From Dasypus novemcinctus (lineage: Eukaryota > Chordata > Mammalia > Cingulata > Dasypodidae): a DNA stretch of 64,000 nucleotides. Position numbers and translations under genes: made by a program. The notes under the pieces were generated by a model, which ran no database searches, was not told the DNA's origin, and was given only the letters and a program-made list of their open reading frames with translations. Where the stretch lies: positions 110,906,432-110,970,431 of the forward strand of contig NC_080685.1 of assembly GCF_030445035.2 (NCBI RefSeq). Direction: 5' to 3'. Of this stretch, positions 56,101 to 62,049 are shown piece after piece (positions within the stretch are counted from its first letter, which is position 1; each line of letters starts with the position of its first letter).

Positions 56101-57315
56101 ACAGCATTTGTTTTATCAGCTGGGAAACGATTATTGTATCTCAGCACATTTGTTTTATTATCGTTCATCATTTTTCTAAATCTTAACGCTGACCAAAGAA
56201 CTTACCTTGAGGTATGAAAGAGGAAAAAGCTAACACAGAGGCTCAGTGGCTTGCCCCTGATTCACAATTATCATGGGACGGAGCTAAGGTTTTTAACTCC
56301 TGGCCCAAATTTTCATTTCTTTAATTACTTTAATTACGGAGGGATGCTTTCTCTCCATCACATGGGGGTCCCAGGTGCTGGAAAGGCTTAGGCATAACAC
56401 CCTAAGTATGGGACATGCGCAGGGGACTGAGATCCTTCCGGGAGACTCCAGGGTTTTCTGAGCTCATAACTACCCCCACTTACTTGGCGTAGGCTTTCTC
56501 CAGCAGCGCGCTCCAGAACTCAGTGCCCTCTTCAGAGTGGAGGAAGAGCAGCCTCCCATTCTTGGTGGGCAGCCTGTCATCAATGACCACCTCCACCCAC
56601 TCTCCATACTGCCAGAACTGGGGACATGAAAAGACAGCGCCTGTTCATGGGAACAAGCTGATGGGCAGAGTGAGTCTCTTCAGGGGCCTTCGGAAGGACT
56701 CCGTGGTTATCTACGCTGATGTCTGGGGCCTTCCACAAACGCCACGCTGCGTTAGAAGAGGAGTCAGGCACACAGAAGATACCAGATAAGGAGGGAACAT
56801 CTAGTCCAAGTAAGTAAACGTGGCCAGCTTCATGCAGAAGCAGCAGCGTGGTCACTGGGACCCACACCTCCTGATCCTCAGCCCAAGGGTTTTCCTCAAG
56901 GCCACGTGGCCTGGAGGTAGATGGGGAAGCAGGTGGATGTGGATATGATTGGATGGATCCATTACAGCGATAGCTCAGTGGCTCTCAGACTGAAGTGTGC
57001 CTCAGAGTCATCTGGGTGGACTGGAAAAACATAGGTTACTTGGCCTCACCAGCAAAGTTTCTATTTTGGTCTGCGGTGGGACCAAACCTTTTAACAAGTT
57101 CCCGGGTGATGCTGAAGCTGTCGGTATAGGACTACATTGGAGAACTGCTGCTTTAAGTTGGAAGAAGTGTCAGGGGTCATGAGCAAGGCACGATACCTGA
57201 AAGTGAAAGATGCCCGCGTAGTTCTTCTGGAAGCTCTGGTCCCTGGGAACCACCCGGTAGAGCAGCTCTTCATTCAAAGTGAGGGAGGCGATGGCCGCCA
57301 GCAGCCAGCAGTCAC
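17139..57315 (-). CDS. CAPN8: Calpain-8 (nCL-2), exons 3-21 of 21; N-terminal exons outside window
   Basis: A calcium-dependent cysteine protease of the classical calpain family, known in mammals mainly from gastric surface mucous cells, where it acts with calpain-9. Nineteen exons join without a frame break. Their sizes (119, 134, 169, 84, 86, 75, 161, 176, 12, 212, 37, 69, 58, 65, 69, 79, 117, 59, 24 coding bases) follow the conserved calpain exon pattern. They encode 600 whole codons after a split Gly103, which matches a 703-residue protein. Domains: papain-like core PC1/PC2 (to about residue 355, with Cys105, His262, Asn286), C2-like CBSW domain (about 355-520), penta-EF-hand domain (about 530-703). 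CAPN8 rather than CAPN2 or CAPN1 is indicated by residues such as [18 protein letters not shown] and the C-terminus WLCCVLV. All introns are GT-AG. Exons 1-2 (about 102 residues) and the promoter lie past 64000. In human, CAPN8 lies next to CAPN2. Confidence 0.96.
17163..18174. other. CAPN8: CAPN8 intron 20
   Basis: About 1.0 kb, GT-AG. Contains AC/AT-rich sequence at 17410-17500 and an A/T-rich patch near 17980-18010. No exon or clear repeat otherwise. Confidence 0.8.
18175..18233 (-). CDS. CAPN8: CAPN8 exon 20 (EF-hand 5)
   Basis: 59 bases, residues 677-696, [20 protein letters not shown], the fifth EF-hand, which mediates dimer-type contacts in penta-EF-hand proteins. The acceptor is CGTTTTAG and the donor is GAG|GTAGGC. 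Confidence 0.95.
18234..19027. other. CAPN8: CAPN8 intron 19
   Basis: About 0.8 kb, strongly GC-rich, no recognisable repeat. Open frames through exon 19 on both strands are by-products of the base composition. Confidence 0.75.
19028..19144 (-). CDS. CAPN8: CAPN8 exon 19 (EF-hand 4)
   Basis: 117 bases, residues 638-676 plus one base. It encodes [20 protein letters not shown] and [17 protein letters not shown]4 is a degenerate loop in this family. The acceptor is GCTCCTCAG and the donor is TTCA|GTGAGT. Strongly GC-biased at third positions, like its flanking introns. Confidence 0.95.
19145..19673. other. CAPN8: CAPN8 intron 18
   Basis: 529 bases, GC-rich, no repeat recognised. An open frame spans it on the minus strand but is out of frame with exon 18, and exon 18 read through into the intron meets a TGA after seven codons. 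Confidence 0.75.
19674..19752 (-). CDS. CAPN8: CAPN8 exon 18 (EF-hand 3)
   Basis: 79 bases, residues 612-637 plus one base, [20 protein letters not shown] followed by TALKKA. The EF3 loop is [12 protein letters not shown] (618-629), and its twelfth residue is Asp (codon GAC) instead of the Glu found in the calpains I can recall (HEM, YEM). The acceptor is GCTTCAG and the donor is CAG|GTGAGG. Confidence 0.95.
19753..20143. other. CAPN8: CAPN8 intron 17
   Basis: 391 bases with nothing recognisable beyond splice sites. Confidence 0.75.
20144..20212 (-). CDS. CAPN8: CAPN8 exon 17 (EF-hand 2)
   Basis: 69 bases, residues 589-611. Together with Asp588 it forms a canonical EF2 loop [12 protein letters not shown] with Asp at position 1 and Glu at position 12. 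It ends [10 protein letters not shown]. The acceptor is TGCCCAG. The donor CTG|GTAACC has no +5 G. Confidence 0.94.
21500..22165 (+). repeat. L1 3' end split by a SINE
   Basis: The left part has GGTGTACTTTA at its edge. The right part continues AATGGGTAAGCTGTATGG..TATCTCAATAAAACATTAAA, the same L1 3' terminus type as at 5880-6062. The SINE and its 17-bp duplication sit between them. Confidence 0.65.
21726..22094 (-). mobile_element. Chimeric DAS-type tRNA-Ala SINE with perfect 17-bp TSD
   Basis: Minus copy flanked by a perfect direct repeat CTGGATGGTGTACTTTA (21709-21725 and 22095-22111). Retains many CpGs. The perfect duplication suggests a recent insertion. Confidence 0.93.
22840..23239 (+). 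mobile_element. Chimeric DAS-type tRNA-Ala SINE
   Basis: Plus copy from GGGAAGCAGACTTGGCTCAG to an AAATAAATAAAA tail. Flanked by AGTGAGGGTGAA (22828-22839) and AGTGAAGGTGAA (23240-23251). Inverted relative to the SINE at 21726, 0.75 kb away. Confidence 0.9.
23602..23666 (-). CDS. CAPN8: CAPN8 exon 16
   Basis: 65 bases, residues 567-588, encoding [20 protein letters not shown] and the first Asp of the EF2 loop. The acceptor is TTGAATAG. The donor is GAT|GTATCC, which lacks G at +5 and so looks weak. The exon is not a multiple of three, so skipping would shift the frame. Confidence 0.94.
23667..25605. other. CAPN8: CAPN8 intron 15
   Basis: 1.9 kb; MIR-like remnant at about 24400-24490 (CCCCATTCTACAGACGAG), a dimeric tRNA-Ala SINE at about 25095-25345, and GC-rich unique sequence. 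No other exon. Confidence 0.75.
25095..25345 (+). mobile_element. Dimeric tRNA-Ala SINE
   Basis: Two tRNA-Ala-like units (GATGTGGCTCAAGTGGCTGA and GATGTGGCTCAGTGGTTGAG) joined by an A-rich linker. Each is followed by a GGTTTGGTTCCCAG or GGTTGGATCCCCAG B-box region and an A/C-rich tail. Confidence 0.85.
25606..25663 (-). CDS. CAPN8: CAPN8 exon 15 (EF-hand 1)
   Basis: 58 bases, residues 548-566 plus one base, [19 protein letters not shown]. With exon 14 it forms the atypical EF1 loop typical of penta-EF-hand proteins. The presumed ligands Ala545, Asp548, Glu550 and Glu555 are all present. The acceptor is TTCCTAG and the donor is AAAC|GTAAGT. Confidence 0.94.
25664..28115. other. CAPN8: CAPN8 intron 14
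   Basis: 2.45 kb with one chimeric SINE (25950-26371) and MIR-like pieces around 26520-26590 and 26690-26820. Otherwise no recognisable feature. Confidence 0.75.
25950..26371 (+). mobile_element. Chimeric DAS-type SINE, subfamily with second tRNA-like segment
   Basis: Starts GGGGAAGAGGACGTGGCTCA with B-box GGTTCGATTCC. Has an internal second segment (CAGAAGGTCCCAGGATCGGT) and ends AATAAATAAATAAAATC plus A tract. Flanking repeats are AAGAAGCAGTA (25938) and AAGAAGCAATAG (26372). Confidence 0.88.
28116..28184 (-). CDS. CAPN8: CAPN8 exon 14 (start of PEF domain)
   Basis: 69 bases, residues 525-547, [20 protein letters not shown] followed by AEK. This is the first helix of EF-hand 1. The acceptor is CATTTTAG and the donor is AAG|GTGAGT. 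Human has LFEKLAGK here. Confidence 0.92.
28344..28678 (+). mobile_element. Chimeric DAS-type SINE, 3'-truncated
   Basis: Begins GGAAGTGGACTTGGCCCAGTG, matches the other copies through GACAAAGATGCAGC, then stops. The usual AAATAGACACAGAGAACAGA segment and A-rich tail are absent, so the 3' end was lost or deleted. Confidence 0.85.
29370..29560 (+). repeat. MIR SINE fragment
   Basis: Characteristic MIR order: TCACATCCATTACTCCATTC, CACCCTATGGGATCAGTC, GGAACTGAGGCTTGAAAATG, then CACACAGCCAGTACATAGCG. Confidence 0.75.
32027..32120 (+). mobile_element. Monomeric tRNA-Ala SINE
   Basis: A single tRNA-Ala-like unit: A-box GCAGCTCAGTGGTGGAG, B-box GGTTCAATCC, CTCCT end and an ACAACAACAACAAAAG tail. 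Lies about 105 bases from the acceptor side of exon 13. Confidence 0.85.
32227..32263 (-). CDS. CAPN8: CAPN8 exon 13 (linker)
   Basis: 37 bases, completing codon 512 and encoding [12 protein letters not shown] (513-524), the linker between the CBSW and penta-EF-hand domains. The acceptor is TGTTTCAG and the donor is GAG|GTATGT. Near-identical to the remembered human linker [12 protein letters not shown]. Confidence 0.93.
32264..32982. other. CAPN8: CAPN8 intron 12
   Basis: 0.72 kb, GC-rich, no repeat recognised. Uses the GTGCGT donor. Confidence 0.75.
32983..33194 (-). CDS. CAPN8: CAPN8 exon 12 (CBSW core)
   Basis: 212 bases, residues 442-512 (last codon split). It encodes the CBSW motifs [20 protein letters not shown] and [20 protein letters not shown]. 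The acceptor is CTGTGCAG. Two overlapping donors exist. GTGCGT (used here, 212 bases) keeps frame with the single leading base of exon 13 and gives AEAVEIGD, matching human AQALEIGD. The alternative GTGTGC two bases upstream would break the frame. Very GC-rich. Confidence 0.93.
33195..34294. other. CAPN8: CAPN8 intron 11
   Basis: 1.1 kb between exon 12 and the microexon. Contains the plus-strand chimeric SINE at 33565-33964. Confidence 0.8.
33565..33964 (+). mobile_element. Chimeric DAS-type tRNA-Ala SINE
   Basis: Starts GGGGAAGCGGACTTGGCCCA with B-box GGTTCAAACC, carries the complete body and ends CAAATAAATATTAAAAAAAC. No obvious flanking direct repeat. Confidence 0.88.
34295..34306 (-). 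CDS. CAPN8: CAPN8 exon 11, 12-base microexon
   Basis: Twelve bases, GTTCCCAAAGAG, encoding VPKE (residues 438-441) between exon 10 (YAIYQ) and exon 12 (LERRPDAP). On the minus strand it is preceded by a pyrimidine-rich CTGCCCTGCAG acceptor and followed by a GTATGT donor. Classical calpains have a 12-base exon at this position, and I recall VPKE from human CAPN8. Phase 0 on both sides, so skipping would remove four residues without a frameshift. Confidence 0.93.
34307..39251. other. CAPN8: CAPN8 intron 10
   Basis: 4.9 kb. Contains unique sequence (34307-36280), an L2-like 3' end at about 36290-36410, a roughly 2-kb repeat at 36430-38405 and unique sequence to exon 10. No further exon recognised. 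Confidence 0.7.
36430..38405 (+). repeat. 2-kb composite repeat with L1-type 3' ends in direct orientation
   Basis: Two copies of one L1 3'-end sequence lie at about 36440-36675 and 38165-38400. Both contain TGTAAACCAT.., GACCATGGTTAGTAGCAATG, GTGTTCATCAATT and CCCTATATTTT, and both end in A-rich sequence. Between them is a 1.5-kb non-coding unit containing CACGGGACATGACTCCCAGA and TCAGAGGTTACACTTATGAA. I recognise it as a xenarthran repeat type but cannot name it. Confidence 0.6.
39252..39427 (-). CDS. CAPN8: CAPN8 exon 10 (CBSW acidic loop)
   Basis: 176 bases, residues 379-437. It encodes ATYWTNPQF, the acidic stretch [11 protein letters not shown] and the CAPN8-typical [14 protein letters not shown], and ends SIGYAIYQ. 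The acidic run corresponds to the acidic loop of calpain CBSW domains, which is involved in calcium response. The acceptor is CTTCCAG and the donor is CAG|GTACTC. Confidence 0.96.
40548..41058 (-). mobile_element. Solo LTR, ERVL/MaLR-like, inserted in L1 3' UTR
   Basis: The minus strand starts TGACAGTTTGTAAATC and ends in sequence including AATAAATTCCCATTAGG (poly(A) signal) and GGCAGCCATTAGCATC. L1 3' UTR sequence is found on both sides. No coding capacity. Related in layout to the LTRs at 58090-58965 and 63088-63720. Confidence 0.6.
42860..43177 (-). mobile_element. Dimeric tRNA-Ala SINE carrying a 108-bp internal insert
   Basis: Two tRNA-Ala units in minus orientation (42862-42938 and 42975-43171). 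Flanked by a perfect direct repeat ATGCCTTTTATTT (42847-42859 and 43178-43190), so the dimer went in as one unit. The second unit is interrupted at 43023-43130 by sequence that is not SINE; the SINE resumes at ATGGGAAGCAGG without loss. Confidence 0.85.
43023..43130. repeat. 108-bp segment duplicated from L1 ORF1 region (copy A)
   Basis: Aligns end to end, without gaps, with 44900-45007. I count 7 differences in 108 positions. At three sites this copy has CG where the other has TG or CA. It begins TTAGCACGTTAAG and ends CTTGCAGCTTTC. Confidence 0.88.
44900..45007. repeat. 108-bp segment in L1 ORF1 region (copy B, resident)
   Basis: Begins TTAGCATGTTAAG and ends CTTGCAGCTTTC. It runs on into L1 sequence on both sides, so it looks like the resident copy. 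Sequence at 3510-3600 in the other LINE is a diverged counterpart of the same region. Confidence 0.85.
48472..48632 (-). CDS. CAPN8: CAPN8 exon 9 (PC2 to CBSW)
   Basis: 161 bases, residues 326-378 plus one base. It encodes [20 protein letters not shown], then HKWNLALF and [12 protein letters not shown]. This is the junction between the protease core and the C2-like CBSW domain. The acceptor is TCCCCAG and the donor is CCAG|GTGAGG. Confidence 0.96.
48633..49893. other. CAPN8: CAPN8 intron 8
   Basis: 1.26 kb, with one L1 insertion (49031-49536) and unique flanks. Confidence 0.8.
49031..49536 (-). mobile_element. Short L1 insertion, probably inverted by twin priming, 15-bp TSD
   Basis: Flanked by a perfect direct repeat AAGGGAGCCCTTCTT (49016-49030 and 49537-49551). 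The left side starts with a T tract and antisense L1 3' end (GGTACCCATATAACCCCCCA). From about 49185 the sequence appears to change orientation to sense L1 3' UTR-type sequence (GTTGCCCTGCCAATGTGCAT) with an internal (GAAAAA)n run at 49260-49284. Confidence 0.75.
49894..49968 (-). CDS. CAPN8: CAPN8 exon 8
   Basis: 75 bases, residues 300-325. It encodes [18 protein letters not shown] and EDGEFW, the end of PC2 leading to the calpain EDGEFWM motif. The acceptor is TTCCCAG and the donor is TG|GTGAGC. Trp325 is split with exon 9. Confidence 0.93.
50130..50580 (+). repeat. L1 3' UTR fragment
   Basis: Classic phrases: GTGGTATATATGCACAATAG, AACACGGATGAACCTTAGGA, CTAGAGGTTACCAGGGGC, ACTGTACACTTAAAAATGGT, ending in an A tract. 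Confidence 0.85.
51982..52066. repeat. GC-rich minisatellite, 23-24 bp unit
   Basis: Units begin GCCAGG at 51982, 52005, 52029 and 52052 (spacings 23, 24, 23), each of the form GCCAGGYGGGACCCCCAGCTC with small changes; about 3.5 copies. Confidence 0.8.
52587..52672 (-). CDS. CAPN8: CAPN8 exon 7 (catalytic asparagine)
   Basis: 86 bases, residues 272-299 plus two bases of codon 300. It contains [19 protein letters not shown] with catalytic Asn286 and the conserved NPWGxVEW tryptophan loop. The acceptor is GTGCAG and the donor is GA|GTAGGT. It lies close to a CpG-rich stretch of intron 7. Confidence 0.95.
52673..54130. other. CAPN8: CAPN8 intron 6
   Basis: 1.46 kb. MIR copy at about 52980-53170, a short (CA)n-like stretch at 53295-53320, remainder unique. 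Confidence 0.75.
52980..53170 (+). repeat. MIR SINE fragment
   Basis: TAGCATTTATTGAGCACGTA, GGCACTGTGCTAAGAATGG, ATCAATCCTATAAGATAGGT, CAGCTCAAAACTGAGACTTG in MIR order. Confidence 0.8.
54131..54214 (-). CDS. CAPN8: CAPN8 exon 6 (catalytic histidine)
   Basis: 84 bases, phase 0 in and out, residues 244-271. It contains [15 protein letters not shown] with catalytic His262 in PC2. The acceptor is ATCCAG and the donor is GAG|GTAAGA. Confidence 0.95.
54215..55178. other. CAPN8: CAPN8 intron 5
   Basis: 0.96 kb, unique, with a C run at 54607-54618. Confidence 0.75.
55179..55347 (-). CDS. CAPN8: CAPN8 exon 5 (PC1-PC2 hinge)
   Basis: 169 bases, residues 188-243. It carries the family-wide motif [14 protein letters not shown] and then [10 protein letters not shown] and GSLLGCSID, covering the end of PC1 and the start of PC2. 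The acceptor is CATCAG and the donor is GAT|GTGAGC. The segment [12 protein letters not shown] is what I recall for CAPN8 rather than CAPN2. Confidence 0.96.
55348..56483. other. CAPN8: CAPN8 intron 4
   Basis: 1.1 kb. Contains an LTR-like repeat at about 55727-56150; otherwise unique. Confidence 0.75.
55727..56150 (+). repeat. LTR-like repeat (MaLR/MLT1 type)
   Basis: Starts CTGGGACTGAATTGTGTCCC, passes ATGTGATTAGTTAAGTG and ends with a poly(A) signal region CCAATAAATTACTGTC followed by TTAAGCCAACCCATTGCA, the layout of MaLR LTRs. Confidence 0.6.
56484..56617 (-). CDS. CAPN8: CAPN8 exon 4
   Basis: 134 bases, phase 0 in and phase 2 out, residues 143-187. It begins [20 protein letters not shown] and ends [10 protein letters not shown], the central part of PC1. 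The acceptor is CCCCAG and the donor is CCAA|GTAAGT. The last codon (Lys) is completed by the first base of exon 5. Confidence 0.95.
56618..57196. other. CAPN8: CAPN8 intron 3
   Basis: 579 bases. Unique sequence, then a MER5A-like element immediately 3' of exon 3. Confidence 0.8.
56976..57150 (+). mobile_element. MER5A-like hAT DNA transposon remnant
   Basis: Non-autonomous element with CAGTGGCTCTCAGACTGAAG at one end and GAGAACTGCTG at the other (imperfect inverted termini). Inside are CAGAGTCATCTGGGTGGACT and AACAAGTTCCCGGGTGATGC, all MER5A hallmarks. Confidence 0.8.
57197..57315 (-). CDS. CAPN8: CAPN8 exon 3 (catalytic cysteine)
   Basis: 119 bases, entering in phase 1. It encodes residues 103-142 and opens with [20 protein letters not shown], which contains the nucleophile Cys105 of protease subdomain PC1. 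It ends with NYAGIFHFQ. The acceptor is CCGCACAG and the donor is CAG|GTATCG. The exon size and phase equal those of exon 3 in other classical calpains. A MER5A-like DNA transposon ends only about 46 bases downstream of its donor. Confidence 0.95.
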
Positions 57316-58089
57316 CTGTGCGGCATCATGGGAGACACATGCTGGTCAGGCCAGCCTGCAGGCTCCCATCTTCATCTGACCCTCAGTGTCCCGCTGGGTC
57401 CAGAAGCCATGTCACACCACTCCTTTACAAGTCAGGGCAGTGTCTGAAATGGGCATGGAGCCTTAGCTCCTGAGGCCTCCCGGGAGTTGTTTACTCAGAT
57501 AGGAAATTCTCAGCTCTTCCCTTGCCTCCCCCGCCCCACCCAATCATATCACATCCTCCAGGCACTCAACCCGTGGAGCAGAAAATGGGAAAAAAGCAAA
57601 AGAAACAAAAATCAGTCCCCTTTGTCCCTTATTAGCAGCTCTGGTAAGCATTTAGTTGGGGGAAACACTAGAGTGTTTTGGCCACCACAGGATGGCTGGA
57701 TGTGGGGAAGTCACGTGTGTGCACCCGCATGTGTGTTCCTTGTCCCCAGGGACCGTGGATAATGGAGAGTTGGCTCTGCAGGGTCTGTTTAGAGGGCTGC
57801 CCTCTCCTGCCTCAGAGTTTGCCATTCCAACCTTGATACCTCATTGCTTACTGCACTCTTGAGATATTAGCATTACTCATCAGATTTGGGGGCAGAAGAA
57901 ACAAAAGTCAAGAGAGGTTAAGAACCCTAGGATTTGGTCATGGTCACTGTGGAGATTCAAATACCTGCAGAAGAAAACAGACAAATTATTTCTGTGAGGG
58001 TCGGGACCTCCCAGACCATGCCAACGAGGGGAACTTCCTTGGAAGGCATCCCTGTCTGGCTTGACGACAACCTCAAAAGGTCACACATG

Positions 58090-58965
58090 GATCCTGTTTC
58101 AGTTTCCTTGGATGCTCAAGAGAGTATCATGGGATGGTTTGGCTTAAACAATGGGAATTTATTTGCTCATGATTTTGAGGTTAAGAGAAAGCCCAAGTCA
58201 AAACATCGTCAAGGTGATGCTTTCTTTCCAAAGACTCTGGGGCTGGCTGCCAGGGGTCCTTGGCCTTGGGCTCTGCTGTCACATGGCAAGGCACATGGCC
58301 CGCCTGGCCTCTCCCTTCTCTCCCGGGTTCCGCTGATGTTCAGCTTCTGGCCCCTCCCTCCTGCTTTCTCTTTGTCTGAATTTCATTCCTCTTATGAAAG
58401 ACTCCAGTAACAGGATTAAGACCCATCCTGAATAAGGTGGGTCACACCTTAAATGAAGTAACCTCATCAAAAGGTCCTTCCTACAGGAGTGAATTAAGTT
58501 TTTTTTTTTAAGATTTATTTTTATTTATTTCTGTCCCCTTCCTCTGTGTCCATTCGCTGTGTTTTCTTCTGTGTCCGCTTGCCTTCTTGTCATGCAGCAC
58601 TGGGAAACTGTGTCACTTTTTTGTTGTTGTTGTTGCATCGGCTTGCTGCATCAGGTCTCTGTGTGTGCAGCGCCACTCATGGGCGGGCTGCACCTTTTTC
58701 TCATGTGGGGCAGCTCTCCTTGCGGGATGTACTCCTTGCATATGGGACACCCCTATGCAGGGGGCACCCCTGCGTGGCACGGCACTCCTTGTGTGCAGGC
58801 AGCATTGTGCGTGGGCCAGCTCTACATGGGTCAGGAGGCCCTTGGTATCGAACCCTGGACCCTCCATATGGTAGACAGAAGCTCTATCAATTGAGCCACA
58901 ACCACTTCCCTGGATTAAGTTTAAAAACATGTTTCTCTGGGGTACATAGAGACCCAAACCACCAC
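58090..58965 (-). mobile_element. Solo LTR (xenarthran MaLR/ERVL-like) with nested SINE
   Basis: The minus strand begins near TGTGGTGGTTTGGGTCTC, continues across the nested SINE to TGATGAGGTTACTTCATTTA and GGTGTGACCCACC, and ends with AATAAATTCCCATTGTTTAA. The 3' portion parallels the LTR at 40548-41058. No coding sequence. Confidence 0.65.
58502..58913 (-). mobile_element. Chimeric DAS-type tRNA-Ala SINE
   Basis: Minus copy inside the LTR. Ends GAGCCACAACCACTTCCC on the plus strand. Flanked by ATTAAGTTT (58493-58501 and 58914-58922). Somewhat diverged from the CpG-rich copies. Confidence 0.88.
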
Positions 58966-59859
58966 AGATCCCAAACACCCCTTGCTTACCTTAACACCTA
59001 CTTTGGATCCATCTTCTGTGAATTGATGTAAACTTTTCTCATATCTATTTATATGCTGATTCTACACCAGCCCCGGAGGTCTCAAAACGCCTAAGTGTGC
59101 TCCTCAGTTTGTGAAAGCATATTTCCTCTTGCTGGTTCATAGCTACCTCTTTCCAGCTTCACTGCAAAGCCCTAGCACTAGGAGTCTAGGACGTGGTGAA
59201 AAGTCCCTGTTCTTACAATTCATTCAGTTCAAATGGCTCTAAAGTTCTGCCTGTGCTGCTTAGCTTTCATCTCATATGAAAAATCTGAATCTTCTCAGTG
59301 TATCTTCAGATGGCAGCCCCTTCAACGTTTTAGACACTCTTCTGAGGAGCTTGTCTAATTCTGTTGTTCTTTTACCACGATGGCCGAAGTTGCATACATA
59401 TCGCATGGTGTGGACACGCCTTGGTTTTATCAGTCTTGAAAGCAGTAAGTAAACTGTGACCTATTAACCCTCATCTTGGGATCTATTATCACTCAGAACA
59501 GCTCTAGCACCAGGTGGTCCCAGATAGCCTTTTGCTCTGTCTGCCCTTTTCTTTCTCAGCACAGAGGCTTATGATTTGGTTCAAAATTAATTCCTTACCC
59601 AAACCTTTCCCCAGGCTCTCTCAAACACACACAGGTGTGTGCACATGCACACCCTGCTTCCCACCTCTCTTTTTCCCCGGGCTGCACCTTGCCGACCAAC
59701 CCTCGTCACAGCACCAGCACTCAAAGGCGACACTGGATCGGGTAGCCAAGGGAGATGGAGGCGGCAAGGACAGTTCTGGGCGATGTTGTTTCCCATCAGA
59801 GAAGACCCCGGTGCGCAGTATGTCAACTTCCAAAGAGTGGATAAAAGAACCCTGTTTCC

Positions 59860-60570
59860 TCCTCCCACCCAGCGCCTCCCAGTCCACTTCCTTCCCGTTA
59901 ACTCCTGTGACCGTGCCATTCCTCTGCTCAAAAACATTCAACTCTCTCCACTGCCTAAGTACAAAATAAAGATTTCCAGTGGAGGCCCAGGCCCTTCACA
60001 GTAAAGCTCTACTCCACCTCTTCAGTCTTTTCACCATTGTACTCCTCACCATGAACCTAATACTCTCCTTAAACTCGGCTATGGACGACACTTTCCCTGG
60101 TTTTTTTGACTTCCATGCTTTTGCTCATTTGTTCCCTCCACTTGCAAAGTCCTTGCATCAGCCTCACCTGGTGAATCATACCCCTTCTCCATGAGGCCTC
60201 CCCTGATACACCCACCCCCTTTTTCTTTGTGTTTCCTAAAGACCTTGCTGATACTTTTCTTGTGCCTTTATCAAAAGCTGCCTCAGATCGCAGTTATCAC
60301 CCAGGGTGGACTCAAACGTCCAATCACGCATCAACTCCTTGCTCGGGTTTTTCTTGCTCCTCCTTCTGACCCGCATCACCATCCCCAGACCCTCCCTCCT
60401 CAGAGTGCCACAGACTCTCCTGGACCACGTGATCGCACCTGTTTGTCTCTGTCCCCCATTACTCTCTGATCTGCACAGGAAGGATTTGATTCATTCATCT
60501 CGGTATCCCCTGCACGTGGTTGACACATAGTAGGGGCTCAGTGAATGTCTGAATAAAAATGAATAAAACA
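59860..60570 (+). repeat. L2 LINE fragment
   Basis: L2 3' region: CCATTCCTCTGCTCAAAAAC, CCTTCTCCATGAGGCCTCCC, CTGATACACCCACCCCC, and the end ACACATAGTAGGGGCTCAGT with GAATAAAAATGAATAAAAC. Confidence 0.75.
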
Positions 60571-62049
60571 TTAAATGGATCAACGAATCTTATTTCGTTC
60601 TTCTGCAAATACCCAAGAGCGCCTCGCATATATTCACCCCTGGACCTCACGGGTCTTTGGAGAAGTGGAGTCCAACGGGGATATGCACTTGAACCTGGAT
60701 GTCCACCTCCACCAACCTCAGGGTCCTTGGCTGTCCGAGGTTCTCAGACAGAGGGGGAGTCAGGGCCCTGGGGAGTGGACAGGCTGACGGCCCTCAACGG
60801 TCTCTGATGCAGGTGGCTTCTCAAAGAGATCAGTGCGGCCAAAGGCCCTCATGGCCGGGTGTGGCCCTGGCTCCCCGCAGACACAGACCAGGGTCAGGAG
60901 ATGCAGGAGGAGCCCAGGGCAGGGGTAACCGTCAGTTCAGGAGCACGCCAGGGACTGAAACACAAGATCGTGACTCCCAGCCTGGGCTACTCCCAGCAGA
61001 TCTCAGGACTCGGATCCCAGCTCCCAGTCTCAGAACACTTCCCTGTCATTATGATTCAACGCACGGCAACAAAATGTTCCTCAGTGGCCGTCATCACACG
61101 AGCCTGCCCAGCTGGAAAAGAGTTTAATTTCCCCTTCATCTACTCACTCCTGACATTTCACAGGATCTACCCATCTCTCGCAGCAAGCACAAAGGGGAGA
61201 TGTGGGGGGTATGTACACTTTTGGATCCTCTCCAGTTACTATATAAGGTGCAAATGGATTATAATAACGAGGTGTTTTTCTATCAAACATATCCACGTGA
61301 GTGTTTTCCCCTCCAAAGGGTCCTCCTGGGAGGCTGGACATTTACTCTGTTGCTCAAAACATTTCAGGAACTTGTCTTTAGGACTTACCTCAAAGACTGT
61401 GGCATGTTCATGTGGGAACAAAGACTTGATCTTTGAGCATAATTTTAATTTCCAAAAGCAGCCAGACATTTTGGATTCAAGTTTGGTGAATAAGGAGGGA
61501 GGAAGAGTTGGGAAAATACTTCGTTAGACAAGTCCCTCCTCTCCACCCACCACCCAGCTAGGGGAGAACTCTTAAAGCTCATGGGGGTTCTAAGGTATGA
61601 GCTTTATGACCGGTGGGGCTGAAGGCAGACTTTTTGATTCCCTGATAAAATGGGATGGCCTTGGCTGGAAGAATCTTTTCTGCCCTTTGCCCTGTGCACC
61701 TCGAAAGTCCACATCATGCCTGGAGGTCCAGAATCATCTTGCAGGCCCAAGGCAATGAGCACAAGGTGAAAGGCAGACACTTAGGAGAGTGAAGCAGAAA
61801 GACAATGTGACTGTGGGTCTCTGAGGACATTATTGAAAGCTGCATGAGCCCTGAACTACCTACCTCCAGACTTCCTATTACAAAAGAAAAATTAGCCTCC
61901 TAGTTGGTTAGGCTGCCATATCTGGGTTTTCTGTTACTGGCAGTCAAATATTTTCCTAACTGATACAATGACTACAGAATGGTTTGTTCGGTTCCATAAA
62001 TTGGCTCTAAAAAAAATTCCACAAAAGGAGTTAAAAAAAAAAAGAAAAA

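Noticed and set aside
17139..57315. Identity as CAPN2 or CAPN1 instead of CAPN8
   Set aside because: The protease core is similar, but [38 protein letters not shown] and the C-terminus WLCCVLV agree with remembered CAPN8 and differ from CAPN2 (VPEE, WLCFSVL) and CAPN1.
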